A stretch of 64,000 bases of DNA from Vibrio ruber DSM 16370 (GTDB lineage: Bacteria > Pseudomonadota > Gammaproteobacteria > Enterobacterales > Vibrionaceae). Every line of letters begins with the position of its first letter. Positions within the stretch are counted from its first letter, which is position 1. The position numbers were made by a program, and so were the translations under genes. Shown in pieces: positions 18,537 through 26,522 of this stretch. The DNA lies in the NCBI RefSeq assembly GCF_900163965.1, contig NZ_FULE01000008.1, positions 1 to 64,000 on the forward strand, written 5' to 3'. Below the pieces are notes generated by a model. That model was given only the letters and a program-made list of their open reading frames with translations, did no database searches and was not told the DNA's origin.

Positions 18537-21500
18537 ATGAGCGTAGTTGGACAAAAAGAGCGCGTCACACAAAACCGAGTGGTGAAATTTTTTCAGGATC
18601 AACTGGGTTATGACTATTTAGGCAACTGGGAATATCGCGCGGAAAATAACAATATAGAAACGGAGCGATTAACCCAGTGGCTTAAAAAACAAGGGGTGTC
18701 GAATGCCTTGATCGTCCGTGCGCTGCATAAGCTTGATAAAGCTGCGGCTCTGGGAGAAGGCAAAAAACTCTTTGACGCCAATAAAGAGGTTTATCGCTTG
18801 TTGCGTTATGGCGTGAAAGAGAAAGAAGGGGCAGGTGAGCAAAATCAAACCGTGTGGTTAATTGATTGGAACCACCCTGAGAACAATGATTTTGCGATTG
18901 CTCAGGAAGTGACGGTGAAAGGCGAACACAAGAAACGACCGGATATCGTGCTGTATGTGAACGGTATTGCGTTGGGTGTCATTGAACTGAAACGCTCCTC
19001 GGTCTCTGTCGCTGAAGGGATTCGTCAGAATCTCGATAATCAGAAGAAATCCTTTATTCGTAGTTTTTTCACCACCATGCAGTTGGTGATGGCCGGCAAT
19101 GATACTCAGGGATTACGTTACGGCACGATTGAAACGTCTGAGAAATATTATCTTGAGTGGAAAGAGGCCGAAACTGAAAACACATTACCCCATAAACATA
19201 TTCAGACCGATACACTTTTAGATATTCATATTGCTCAACTGTGCGAGAAAGCGCGCTTTTTGCAGATTGTGCACGATTTTATTGTCTTTGACTCCGGGGT
19301 AAAAAAGACCTGCCGCCATAATCAGTTTTTCGGTGTTATTGCGGCGAAAAAGCATGTGCAGCATCGTAACGGCGGCATTATCTGGCATACCCAAGGCTCG
19401 GGGAAAAGTCTCACTATGGTTTGGTTGGCCAAATGGATTCGTGAGCATGTCAGTGATGCACGGGTTTTAATTATTACCGACCGCACTGAGTTGGATGAAC
19501 AAATTGAAAAGGTGTTTACTGGCGTCGATGAAGATATCTACCGCACCCAAAGTGGCGCGGATCTTCTGGCGACTTTAGGGCAAACAAACCCATGGTTGGT
19601 GTGTTCTCTCGTACATAAGTTTGGACGTAATGGCGAGGCACTGAGTGAAGATGAAAACGATGCAGCGACTCAGCGTTATATTGAAGAGATAAAAGCCGCT
19701 GCAAAAGGGTTTGAACCCAAAGGCAACTTGTTTGTTTTTGTCGATGAATGTCACCGTACCCAATCAGGAAAATTGCATGAGGCAATGAAAGAGTTTTTGC
19801 CTGATGCGATGTTTATCGGTTTTACCGGTACACCACTGATGAAAAAGGATAAGAAAAAATCCTTAGAGGTGTTCGGGCCTTATATTCATACCTATAAATT
19901 TAATGAAGCCGTTGAAGATGGGGTGGTGTTGGATTTACGTTATGAAGCGCGTGATATTGACCAACATCTAACCTCACAGAAGAAAGTGGATCAATGGTTT
20001 GATGCGAAAACCAAAGGTCTGTCGAATTTGGCGCGTATGCAGCTCAAACAAAAATGGGGCACGATGCAGAAAGTGCTTTCGAGTCGCTCCCGTTTAGAAC
20101 AACTCGTCAGTGATATTCTGATGGATATGGAAACCAAGCCCCGTTTGATGGATAGACGCGGTAATGCGATGTTGGTATGTGCCAGTGTTCATCAAGCTTG
20201 TGTGATTTACGATTTGTTCAGCCGGACGGATCTGAATGGCAAGTGCGCTATTGTGACCAGTTATAAACCAGCCCCCAGTACAATTAAGGGGGAGGAAACG
20301 GGGGAAGGGCTGACCGAGAAGCTCTTTAAGTACGATACGTATCGTAAAATGCTGGCTGATTATTTCGAACAAAGCGAAGACGATGCTGCGAAGCGAGTTG
20401 AAGAGTTTGAAAGAGAAGTCAAAAAACGCTTCATTGAAGAACCGGGACAAATGCGTTTGTTAATTGTGGTCGATAAACTGTTAACGGGCTTTGATGCGCC
20501 ATCGGCGACCTATCTTTATATTGATAAAAGTATGAGGGATCACAGTCTGTTTCAGGCCATTTGCCGGGTGAACCGCTTAGATGGTGAAGATAAAGAGTAC
20601 GGCCATATTGTTGACTATAAAGACTTGTTTCGTTCATTAGATAAGGCGATCAAGGACTATACCAATGAAGTCTTTGATGGTTATGACCACGATGATGTTG
20701 CCGGATTGCTGAAAGATCGGCTCGTGGGCGCAAAATCGGATCTCAATGTTGCGCTGGAAATGGTGCGGGCATTATGTGAACCCGTGAAAGCACCGCGGGC
20801 AACGACGGATTTTATTCATTATTTTTGTGGTGAGTCTGGTGTTGAACCGACTGATCCCGATGAACGAAGTGAGAAAGAAGCGCTACGTTTGGCTCTGTAT
20901 CAATCCGTTGCGAAGTTATTGCGAGCTTACGTCAACCTCGCTAATGAGATGACTCAGGCGGGCTACACTGAGCTGCAAGCGGAAGCGATTCGCAAAGAAG
21001 TGGCATTTTATGAAAAAATCCGTGACGAAGTGAAAGTAGCGAGTGGTGATCTTCTGGACAGCAAACGTTTTGAACCTGCGATGCGTCATTTATTGGATAT
21101 GTATATTCGTGCGGATGGCAGTGAGCTCTTGATGGATTTTGAGGAGTTTGGTCTGATTGATTTGATCATCAACAAGCAAGATATGACATCTGTCCCCAAA
21201 GGGATTCGTGACGATGAAGATGCGATGGCGGAAGCCATTGAGAATAACGTGCGTAAAACCATTGTGGATGAGAATCCGGTTAACCCGAAATTTTATGATC
21301 AAATGTCGGTGCTACTGGATGAAATTATTCGTTTACGTCGTAAAAAGGCACTCGACTATCAGGCGTATTTGGAAGAAATTCGTAAATTAGCGCAGAAAGT
21401 GAAAAATCCAGCGGGAAATCGAAGTGCCCATTATCCGGCATCAATCGATTCGATGGCGAAGCAATCTTTATACGATAATTTAGGCAATGATGAAGTGTTG

Positions 21501-21668
21501 ACTGCAAAGATTGATGCGGCTGTCCGTTATACGAAGAAAGCGGATTGGGTTGGGGATCGTTTTAAAGAGCGTGAAATAGCCCGTGCGATTAATAACGAAA
21601 CGGTCGGATATGATATCGACATTGACGAAGTCATGAAACTGCTTAGAGCTCAGAAGGAATACCATTGA
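18537..21668 (+). CDS. hsdR: Type I restriction endonuclease subunit HsdR
   Basis: A 1043-residue motor-nuclease. The N-terminal nuclease motif is PDIVLY...GVIELK (D136, E150, K152), followed by the SF2 translocase with Walker A WHTQGSGKS (283-291), DECH (403-406) and GFTGTPL. It translocates and cuts unmodified DNA with HsdM and HsdS. The ATG at 18537 follows AAGG at 18527-18530; an in-frame start at 18480 inside the upstream gene is rejected. All motifs are present, so the subunit looks functional. It is 10 bp from the upstream gene and overlaps the next start at TGATG. Confidence 0.95.
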   Translation: MSVVGQKERVTQNRVVKFFQDQLGYDYLGNWEYRAENNNIETERLTQWLKKQGVSNALIVRALHKLDKAAALGEGKKLFDANKEVYRLLRYGVKEKEGAGEQNQTVWLIDWNHPENNDFAIAQEVTVKGEHKKRPDIVLYVNGIALGVIELKRSSVSVAEGIRQNLDNQKKSFIRSFFTTMQLVMAGNDTQGLRYGTIETSEKYYLEWKEAETENTLPHKHIQTDTLLDIHIAQLCEKARFLQIVHDFIVFDSGVKKTCRHNQFFGVIAAKKHVQHRNGGIIWHTQGSGKSLTMVWLAKWIREHVSDARVLIITDRTELDEQIEKVFTGVDEDIYRTQSGADLLATLGQTNPWLVCSLVHKFGRNGEALSEDENDAATQRYIEEIKAAAKGFEPKGNLFVFVDECHRTQSGKLHEAMKEFLPDAMFIGFTGTPLMKKDKKKSLEVFGPYIHTYKFNEAVEDGVVLDLRYEARDIDQHLTSQKKVDQWFDAKTKGLSNLARMQLKQKWGTMQKVLSSRSRLEQLVSDILMDMETKPRLMDRRGNAMLVCASVHQACVIYDLFSRTDLNGKCAIVTSYKPAPSTIKGEETGEGLTEKLFKYDTYRKMLADYFEQSEDDAAKRVEEFEREVKKRFIEEPGQMRLLIVVDKLLTGFDAPSATYLYIDKSMRDHSLFQAICRVNRLDGEDKEYGHIVDYKDLFRSLDKAIKDYTNEVFDGYDHDDVAGLLKDRLVGAKSDLNVALEMVRALCEPVKAPRATTDFIHYFCGESGVEPTDPDERSEKEALRLALYQSVAKLLRAYVNLANEMTQAGYTELQAEAIRKEVAFYEKIRDEVKVASGDLLDSKRFEPAMRHLLDMYIRADGSELLMDFEEFGLIDLIINKQDMTSVPKGIRDDEDAMAEAIENNVRKTIVDENPVNPKFYDQMSVLLDEIIRLRRKKALDYQAYLEEIRKLAQKVKNPAGNRSAHYPASIDSMAKQSLYDNLGNDEVLTAKIDAAVRYTKKADWVGDRFKEREIARAINNETVGYDIDIDEVMKLLRAQKEYH

Positions 21669-22399
21669 TGCCGGCTGATAGCTGTTCAACTATGACGATT
21701 GGTCGTATTGAGGTCGAAGTCCATCGGAAATCAATCAAGAACATTCATTTAAGTGTATTACCTCCGAATGGACATGTCCGTTTATCTGTGCCACAGAATA
21801 CGAGTGAGCATGCTATCCGTTTGGCGATCATTCATAAATTGGGGTGGATTCATCAGCAGCAAGCTGACTTTGCAGCACAGCCTCGCCAGACCACCCGAGA
21901 GATGATAAGTGGTGAAAGCCATTATGTGTGGGGACGCCAATACCGGCTTGATGTTGTTGTCAGTTCAGCCAAGCACGCTGTTAAGGTGAAAAATACAGAA
22001 TGGTTAGAACTGAAAGTGACACCCAATACGACAACGGATAATCGGGTTAAATTGCTCAATCATTTTTATCGTCATGAAGTTCATCAAGCGCTCGAAAATT
22101 TGCTCCCTTTTTGGACGCAAAAAACAGGCATCAGTGTGAGTGCGGTTGGTGTGAAGAAAATGAAGACCAAATGGGGCAGTTGTAACATTCAAGCGAAACG
22201 ATTGTGGTTGAATTCAGAACTCGCTAAAAAACCACCTGAATGTTTGGAATACATATTGGTTCACGAGATGGTTCATTTACTCGAACGTCATCATAATGAG
22301 CGCTTCAAGCATCTGATGGATCAATTTATGCCTAACTGGCGAGAGCGGCGTAGTTTGCTTAATAGTTTGCCTTTGGCGTATGAGGATTGGCGTTATTGA
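21668..22399 (+). CDS. YgjP/DUF45-type zinc metallopeptidase-like protein
   Basis: A 243-residue protein of the YgjP/M48-related DUF45 family. The zinc site is HEMVH within YILVHEMVHLLERHH, followed by NERFKHLMDQFMPNW, which carries a third ligand in this family. The KTKWGSCN block is typical. Such proteins are often found as the last gene of type I restriction operons; what they cleave is not established. It is translationally coupled to hsdR (TGATG at 21666-21670), so it belongs to the same operon. Confidence 0.85.
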   Translation: MPADSCSTMTIGRIEVEVHRKSIKNIHLSVLPPNGHVRLSVPQNTSEHAIRLAIIHKLGWIHQQQADFAAQPRQTTREMISGESHYVWGRQYRLDVVVSSAKHAVKVKNTEWLELKVTPNTTTDNRVKLLNHFYRHEVHQALENLLPFWTQKTGISVSAVGVKKMKTKWGSCNIQAKRLWLNSELAKKPPECLEYILVHEMVHLLERHHNERFKHLMDQFMPNWRERRSLLNSLPLAYEDWRY

Positions 22400-22457
22400 T
22401 TCTGTATTGTTTATTAATGAAGAGAACTAACCAGTAATTTGTCATGGGACACCCGCA

Positions 22458-23171
22458 ATGAATGACCAAGAGATTACCGATAAGGCAATTGCTGAAGCTA
22501 AAAAAATCAAAAAGGCTCTGGCTAAGAAAATGGTTGATCATTTGCCTCAGGAAGAATCTGCAGTCTCTGTTTTTATGGCAGGTTCTCCCGGGGCAGGAAA
22601 AACTGAAACAGCACGTAATATTTTGAGGATGTTTAAAACTCAAAGTGGTATGTCGCTAGTCCATATCGAAAATGATGAGCTTCGTAAAGAGTTCGAGGAT
22701 TATCATGGAGAGAATTCATCGTTGTTCCAAAGACCTGCTACTCTTCTGGTAGAGGCGATTCATGATCGTGCTTTAAAAAAGGATGTAAGTTTTATCTTAG
22801 ATTCAACATTGTCTAGCTTTGAAAAAGCAAAAGACAATATCGAACGTTCTTTAAAGCGTGGACGTTATGTACAAATTATCTTTGTATATCAGGAGCCAGA
22901 ACAAGCATGGCGCTTGGTGAAAGCACGAGAAAGAGTTGAAGGGCGAAGAGTTCCTGAAGATGTGTTTGTGACTCAGTTTATGCAATCGCAACAAGTCGTT
23001 AGTGAATTAAAGAAAATATTTGGTTCTGACATCGATATTATGTTCATTGAGAAAAATATTGACGGCAAGAACGAAAGACCTCATTTTAATGTGACTGACA
23101 TTGACGCATTGTTACGCAAAAAGTACAATCGCCAATCTCTCGAAACCATCGTCGGATTAAGACAATCATAA
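22458..23171 (+). CDS. Zeta-toxin-like P-loop kinase
   Basis: A 237-residue P-loop protein of the zeta-toxin family. Walker A is GSPGAGKTE (about 43-51), followed by a conserved zeta-type segment with IENDELRKEF and an LDSTLSSFEKA block. Zeta toxins phosphorylate UDP-N-acetylglucosamine in peptidoglycan synthesis; other members act on other small molecules, so substrate is open. No epsilon-type antitoxin precedes it. A 54-codon gene follows 15 bp downstream with a strong ribosome site and is the only antitoxin candidate. It lies 58 bp after the YgjP gene and could be co-transcribed with the restriction operon. Confidence 0.75.
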   Translation: MNDQEITDKAIAEAKKIKKALAKKMVDHLPQEESAVSVFMAGSPGAGKTETARNILRMFKTQSGMSLVHIENDELRKEFEDYHGENSSLFQRPATLLVEAIHDRALKKDVSFILDSTLSSFEKAKDNIERSLKRGRYVQIIFVYQEPEQAWRLVKARERVEGRRVPEDVFVTQFMQSQQVVSELKKIFGSDIDIMFIEKNIDGKNERPHFNVTDIDALLRKKYNRQSLETIVGLRQS

Positions 23172-23186
23172 GATAAGGAGGAAAGG

Positions 23187-23351
23187 ATGATCGGTACTAA
23201 ACGTGAAAAGGTTAAATCCACACCTTTCTCTGATTTTATTCGTCATGCTTCATCAAGCGAGAAACGTAAACTCTTCGATAAAGTGGTAAGAGAAACGATT
23301 AAAGAACAGCAAGAAATGATCGCAAAAGCTGATCAGCGTGTTTGTCGTTAG
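23187..23351 (+). CDS. Small protein downstream of the zeta-like kinase
   Basis: A 54-residue, highly charged, helix-rich protein (starts MIGTKREKVKS, ends DQRVCR). It is not a random frame: AAGGAGG at 23175-23181 is an excellent ribosome site 5 nt before the ATG. Placed 15 bp after the zeta-like kinase and before a terminator, it may be its antitoxin or partner, though in known epsilon-zeta systems the antitoxin gene comes first. I know no matching family. Confidence 0.65.
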   Translation: MIGTKREKVKSTPFSDFIRHASSSEKRKLFDKVVRETIKEQQEMIAKADQRVCR

Positions 23352-23373
23352 AATAAAACGTAATTTTATCAAG

Positions 23374-23399
23374 GCCGCTGTTAAGCGGCTTTGTTGTTT
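23374..23399 (+). terminator. Rho-independent terminator of the restriction operon
   Basis: Stem GCCGCT / AGCGGC with loop GTTA (23374-23389), followed by TTTGTTGTTT. It lies 22 bp after the 54-codon gene and probably ends the hsd transcript. Confidence 0.75.
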
Positions 23400-23421
23400 C
23401 TGGATTTTAAAAAATTCATAG

Positions 23422-23465
23422 ATATCATCACCTTGAACTAACCCAATAGCGAGAGGTGATGATAT
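23422..23465. repeat. Perfect 12-bp inverted repeat with 20-bp spacer
   Basis: ATATCATCACCT at 23422-23433 and AGGTGATGATAT at 23454-23465 are exact inverted copies. The right arm runs into an ATG opening a frame of only 20 codons. The element is an unexplained operator, RNA hairpin or mobile-element relic. Between it and 23721 no gene was found. Confidence 0.5.
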
Positions 23466-23721
23466 GCAAGACCACCATACGTTTGATTCGATTGAAAGAG
23501 GTCATGGCTGTCGTTGCCCCGACTAAAACGGGCAGTTTAAACCGCCACTTTAAGCGCTCGATACTCTTTCAGTGACATCATTTTCAATCCGCTGTGTGAA
23601 TGATAGATTCTGCGAGCTTAACAAGGACCGTTGTTGCATCCGGCAGTCGTTCATCCGTTTACCGAAGATATTCAGTGGCTAGCCCTTATTGTCCCAAGTC
23701 TCTGGACCCAAGCACCTCAGT

Positions 23722-23762
23722 CCAATTTGAGTTGATCACTACAATTTGAGTTGATCACGACA
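23722..23762. mobile_element. Two tandem IS-end remnants
   Basis: CCAATTTGAGTTGATCACTA opens a 22-bp match (20 of 22) to the IS3-element end at 212-233, and AATTTGAGTTGATCAC follows again directly at 23743. No transposase gene adjoins, so these are scars of one or more insertions. They abut the start of the long direct repeat at 23763, marking this as a recombination or insertion hotspot. Confidence 0.55.
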
Positions 23763-24870
23763 AAGCAACTAGGGTGCTATCTTCCCGCGACAAACCCGTT
23801 CCGTCATCTCCCGTAATTTGTCCACTTCACTTTGTAAATACGTCAGCTCTTCGGCGGTGATTTCGTAATGTTCGGAATAGCGGGCATCGATGTAGGCGCG
23901 TTTGAGGCGCTGGAAGCTGCGACGGTGGAACTTGTTTTCCATCGGGAACAGTTCGGCAAAGGCCGGGTCTTGCTGGGCGCACATCGAGCGCAGGCTTTCA
24001 ATATTGTGGGTTTTAGGCAGATAGTTGGTACACACCAATAGGGTGCAAGCAAAAAAGCGTTCGGTGGCTTGGTGAAGCATGAATGCTGAGAGATTCAAGT
24101 CTTTGTTCTCGAACATAATTTTGAAATATTTTTCATGTTGTTCAGCACTTTCAAACCAGTGGCTAAAGTGTTTACTGGCAATTGCCACTCGCTCGGCCTC
24201 ACTTAAATTCCCCGGCGTGGGCAGTTCCCGCTTATCGGCGCTGAACAGTTCAATACCCTGTTCCCGAATATCTTTAAAGAAGTAGTGACCTTGCTGGAGT
24301 TGCTGATGGACTTCATTGAGCGTGTGGACGATCAAGCCGAGTGGAGCGGAGTTAACCCGACGCGCGATCTGCTCTTCGGCACTGTGCCACACCGCGTACT
24401 CTTCGACCAATGACGAGCGGTTGACGATCACCAGAATATCGTAATCGCTGATATAACCGTTGGGGCGGTCACTGACCCAGGTGCCTTTGGCATGGCTGCC
24501 AAACAGGATAATTTTCAGGATCCGAAACTCAGCTTTACTGCCGTTTTTGTTGCGTAAGAAATCATCCAGCGTATCGCGTAATACGGTGGTGATGGTATGA
24601 AGTTCTTGTTGCTTCCGCTCCGGGAGGTGGTCGAGTGCTGTTTTCATCGCGGTTATCCTACTATGAGCCGGAGGGAAAACAAACCGTTACCGCATCGGGC
24701 GGCGTTGTTTTTGTTGATGATTTGCGGTTTTGTCATGGTGATACCCGGCTGTGATTTGATGTCGGTATCGTGAGCGATTTTGGTGTTGGTGGCGATATAC
24801 GCAAGGGCACTTTGCGACACAATTCAGGAAAAATCATACTTTTCTAATGCTTGTGGGATATATTGCGCTG
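23763..24870. repeat. 1108-bp long direct repeat, copy 2
   Basis: The right-hand copy of the repeat at 6457-7564, in the same orientation and the same length. Flanks are unrelated on both sides: IS remnants to the left, and the XRE/HipA-N operon to the right. Recombination between the copies would delete everything from the toxin operon to the zeta-like kinase as a circle. Confidence 0.9.
23769..24647 (-). CDS. Nucleotidyltransferase-HEPN fusion protein, copy 2
   Basis: A 292-residue protein nearly identical to the gene at 6463-7341 in its first ~150 and last ~95 residues, with the same FGSHAKG and SDYDILV NTase motifs and the same HEPN end. The segment in between differs strongly: here AERVAIASKHFSHWF and then KYFKIMFENKDLN, against ESRSIAAKHFKRWF and then YLNYGHCIEREDY in copy 1, with no change of length. 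The variable segment lies at the front of the HEPN domain, where partner or target contacts would be expected. The gene looks intact. It may be a stand-alone toxin-antitoxin-like unit. Confidence 0.8.
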   Translation of the reverse strand: MKTALDHLPERKQQELHTITTVLRDTLDDFLRNKNGSKAEFRILKIILFGSHAKGTWVSDRPNGYISDYDILVIVNRSSLVEEYAVWHSAEEQIARRVNSAPLGLIVHTLNEVHQQLQQGHYFFKDIREQGIELFSADKRELPTPGNLSEAERVAIASKHFSHWFESAEQHEKYFKIMFENKDLNLSAFMLHQATERFFACTLLVCTNYLPKTHNIESLRSMCAQQDPAFAELFPMENKFHRRSFQRLKRAYIDARYSEHYEITAEELTYLQSEVDKLREMTERVCRGKIAP

Positions 24871-24924
24871 CCACTTGGAGGCAAGTCGGATACCTTGAGC
24901 ATAAGAAAGCAGATACAGGACATT

Positions 24925-25395
24925 TTACCCAGCCTCACCATCTATTAATAGCGATTTTAACACAGCGGGAGAAGACGGTAGCATTCCGACTTTTAAGCCA
25001 AATGGTTTGAATACCTTGTTGAGAATCTCTGTATTGTAGCTGCCCCGATCATTCTCTATATCTGAGAGTGTTTTTCTTGAGACATCGACAAGTCTTGCGA
25101 ACACATCCTGTTTGAGTCCCAGTATATTAATGCGCAAACTTTTCAACGCTCGGCCTTGTGTTAGCTCTCCAAGCAATAAGTGTTTGATGATTTTGTTTGC
25201 CTCGGTTTTGCGTTCTGCTGCACTTACTGCTTTGGTGTTTTTTGAGGTTTTCGATCTAGTCGGAGTATTAAGTTGCGATCGTTCTTTGGTCGAATGAGTT
25301 GCATTCGTCCCAGTCTTGGGCTGATGTTGATTTCGGTTTGCTCTTAGACGAGCCACCGTATCTTGTACGGACTCTTTATTGCTTGGCTTATTCAT
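24925..25395 (-). CDS. XRE-family HTH regulator (HipB-like)
   Basis: A 156-residue protein with a long basic, Ser/Thr-rich N-terminal region (about 1-75) and a C-terminal XRE helix-turn-helix (about 85-140: LGLKQDVFARLVDVSRKTLSDIENDRG). It resembles the HipB antitoxin/repressor in its DNA-binding part. The ATG at 25395 overlaps the stop of the upstream HipA-like gene (ATGA), and GGGGG precedes it; the in-frame ATG at 25407 is a weaker alternative. It probably represses its own operon through the palindromes at 25992-26093. The order toxin-like gene first, regulator second is the reverse of classic hipBA. Confidence 0.75.
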   Translation of the reverse strand: MNKPSNKESVQDTVARLRANRNQHQPKTGTNATHSTKERSQLNTPTRSKTSKNTKAVSAAERKTEANKIIKHLLLGELTQGRALKSLRINILGLKQDVFARLVDVSRKTLSDIENDRGSYNTEILNKVFKPFGLKVGMLPSSPAVLKSLLIDGEAG

Positions 25396-25970
25396 AGTAG
25401 CCCCCATTTAGTGAGCTTTTCTGGTATATAATTAAGTCCAACGGCTGGCATCTCCAAGATTTGTTCTGGTACTCCTCGTAACGCTAGTCTCTGCTTTAAG
25501 TCAATGCATTTACTTGCAGTAACCTCTAGCTCTTGTAATAACACTTCTTTTGGCACGAGATCAGATAAGGTGTCCGCTACTTCGTAGCGCTCAGGAAGAG
25601 AGTCTTTTATTCTTAAGTTACCAATAGGCGACATTGTGCCAAACTTGAGCAAAACATAGTCTTGTTCATCAGAACTAAGGTCTTCAATATCTAGGTATTT
25701 AACCCAGTACCGTCTACTAGCACCGCTAGGCATAATATCGTCTAGAAACTTTAACCATCCAGGTTTACCCATGTCATCAAAAAAGAATGAGACAGGGTGG
25801 TTTAGTGAAACAGCGTGAAAGTCATCTTTATCGTGATGTTCTAGCGCATAGTCGCTGAGGTAGTTGAGTTCAGTCACTCGGAAATTATGTTGGCTACTTT
25901 TAGGGAATGAGATGATACCAATATCTATCCATTCACCTCTGATAAAAGCTTGTACGGTTAGTTCTTCCAT
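25392..25970 (-). CDS. HipA N-terminal-domain protein lacking the kinase domain
   Basis: A 192-residue protein resembling only the N-terminal part of HipA: the FFFDDMGKPGWLKFLDDIMP and FGTMSPIGNLRI segments correspond to the HipA lobe that contacts HipB and opens the kinase. The Gly-rich ATP loop and catalytic Asp/Asn motifs that should follow are absent, because the frame ends at a normal stop overlapping the next gene. Tight coupling and intact operators argue that this is a working short gene rather than debris. In HipBST systems a separate small HipS protein plays a comparable N-lobe role, but no separate kinase gene is seen here. The ATG at 25970 has AGAGG 8 nt upstream. Confidence 0.6.
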   Translation of the reverse strand: MEELTVQAFIRGEWIDIGIISFPKSSQHNFRVTELNYLSDYALEHHDKDDFHAVSLNHPVSFFFDDMGKPGWLKFLDDIMPSGASRRYWVKYLDIEDLSSDEQDYVLLKFGTMSPIGNLRIKDSLPERYEVADTLSDLVPKEVLLQELEVTASKCIDLKQRLALRGVPEQILEMPAVGLNYIPEKLTKWGLL

Positions 25971-25991
25971 CGACAACACCTCTACTTATCA

Positions 25992-26093
25992 ATGAGTAAA
26001 ACTTTACTCTTAAAGTCATTTTTTTTCAAGTAATGAGTAAAAACTTACTCATTAATGCGTAGTAAGACTATTTATGAGTAAATTATTACTCAT
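25992..26093 (-). promoter_or_regulatory. Three palindromic operators spaced exactly 41 bp
   Basis: The palindrome ATGAGTAA-N4-TTACTCAT occurs perfectly at 26033-26052 and 26074-26093, and with two mismatches at 25992-26011. The starts are 41 bp apart each time, about four helical turns, so bound repressors would sit on the same face of the DNA. They lie 22-123 bp upstream of the HipA-like start. The adjacent XRE regulator is the obvious binder (inference); HipB operators in E. coli are likewise multiple palindromes. Confidence 0.75.
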
Positions 26094-26242
26094 AGGATGT
26101 AAGTCAAAATTGTTGATGAGCAGAATGGATTGTTTTAGCTATGAAAGCTGCGATAGGGAGTGGGGCGTTAATTGTTTTGACCTGCTCCCCTAGTTAGTCT
26201 TGGGCTAGGTTATAGGTGTGTCCGTAAAATCTGGGTAGAACC

Positions 26243-26368
26243 CTGTGGGGCAGAGGTGACCCGACGCGCGATCTGCTCTTCGGCACTGTGTCACACCGCG
26301 TAATTTTCGACCAATGACGGGCGGTTGACGATCACCAGAATATCGTAGTCGCTGATATAACCGTTGCG
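26243..26368 (-). pseudogene. Fragment of a third nucleotidyltransferase-HEPN gene
   Basis: About 125 bp match the NTase part of the two full copies (compare 7037-7158): the frame still reads YISDYDILVIVNRPSLVE, but the N-terminal FGSHAKG part and the whole HEPN domain are missing. It shows that this gene family has been duplicated and lost repeatedly here. Confidence 0.75.
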
Positions 26369-26431
26369 CCAGTACCACTGACGGAGCGCTGTAACCTCTG
26401 GCATTGACGAGGAATGGATTATCATCACGAA

Positions 26432-26460
26432 GAGGGGGCAGCATGACATGCTGACCCCTC
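26432..26460 (-). terminator. Hairpin downstream of the GH3 gene
   Basis: The arms CAGCATG and CATGCTG, extended by G and C runs with one bulge each, form a strong stem. On the minus strand it is followed by CTCTTC, a weak T-rich tail. It is the likely end of the GH3 transcript. The neighbouring bases 26460-26487 are two copies of a 14-bp CTTTCTGCTTTCT unit. Confidence 0.45.
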
Positions 26461-26522
26461 TTTCTGCTTTCTTCTTTCTGCTTTCTGTTTTTTCGGTCAA
26501 ATGTCCGAAGCCGGAATATGGC

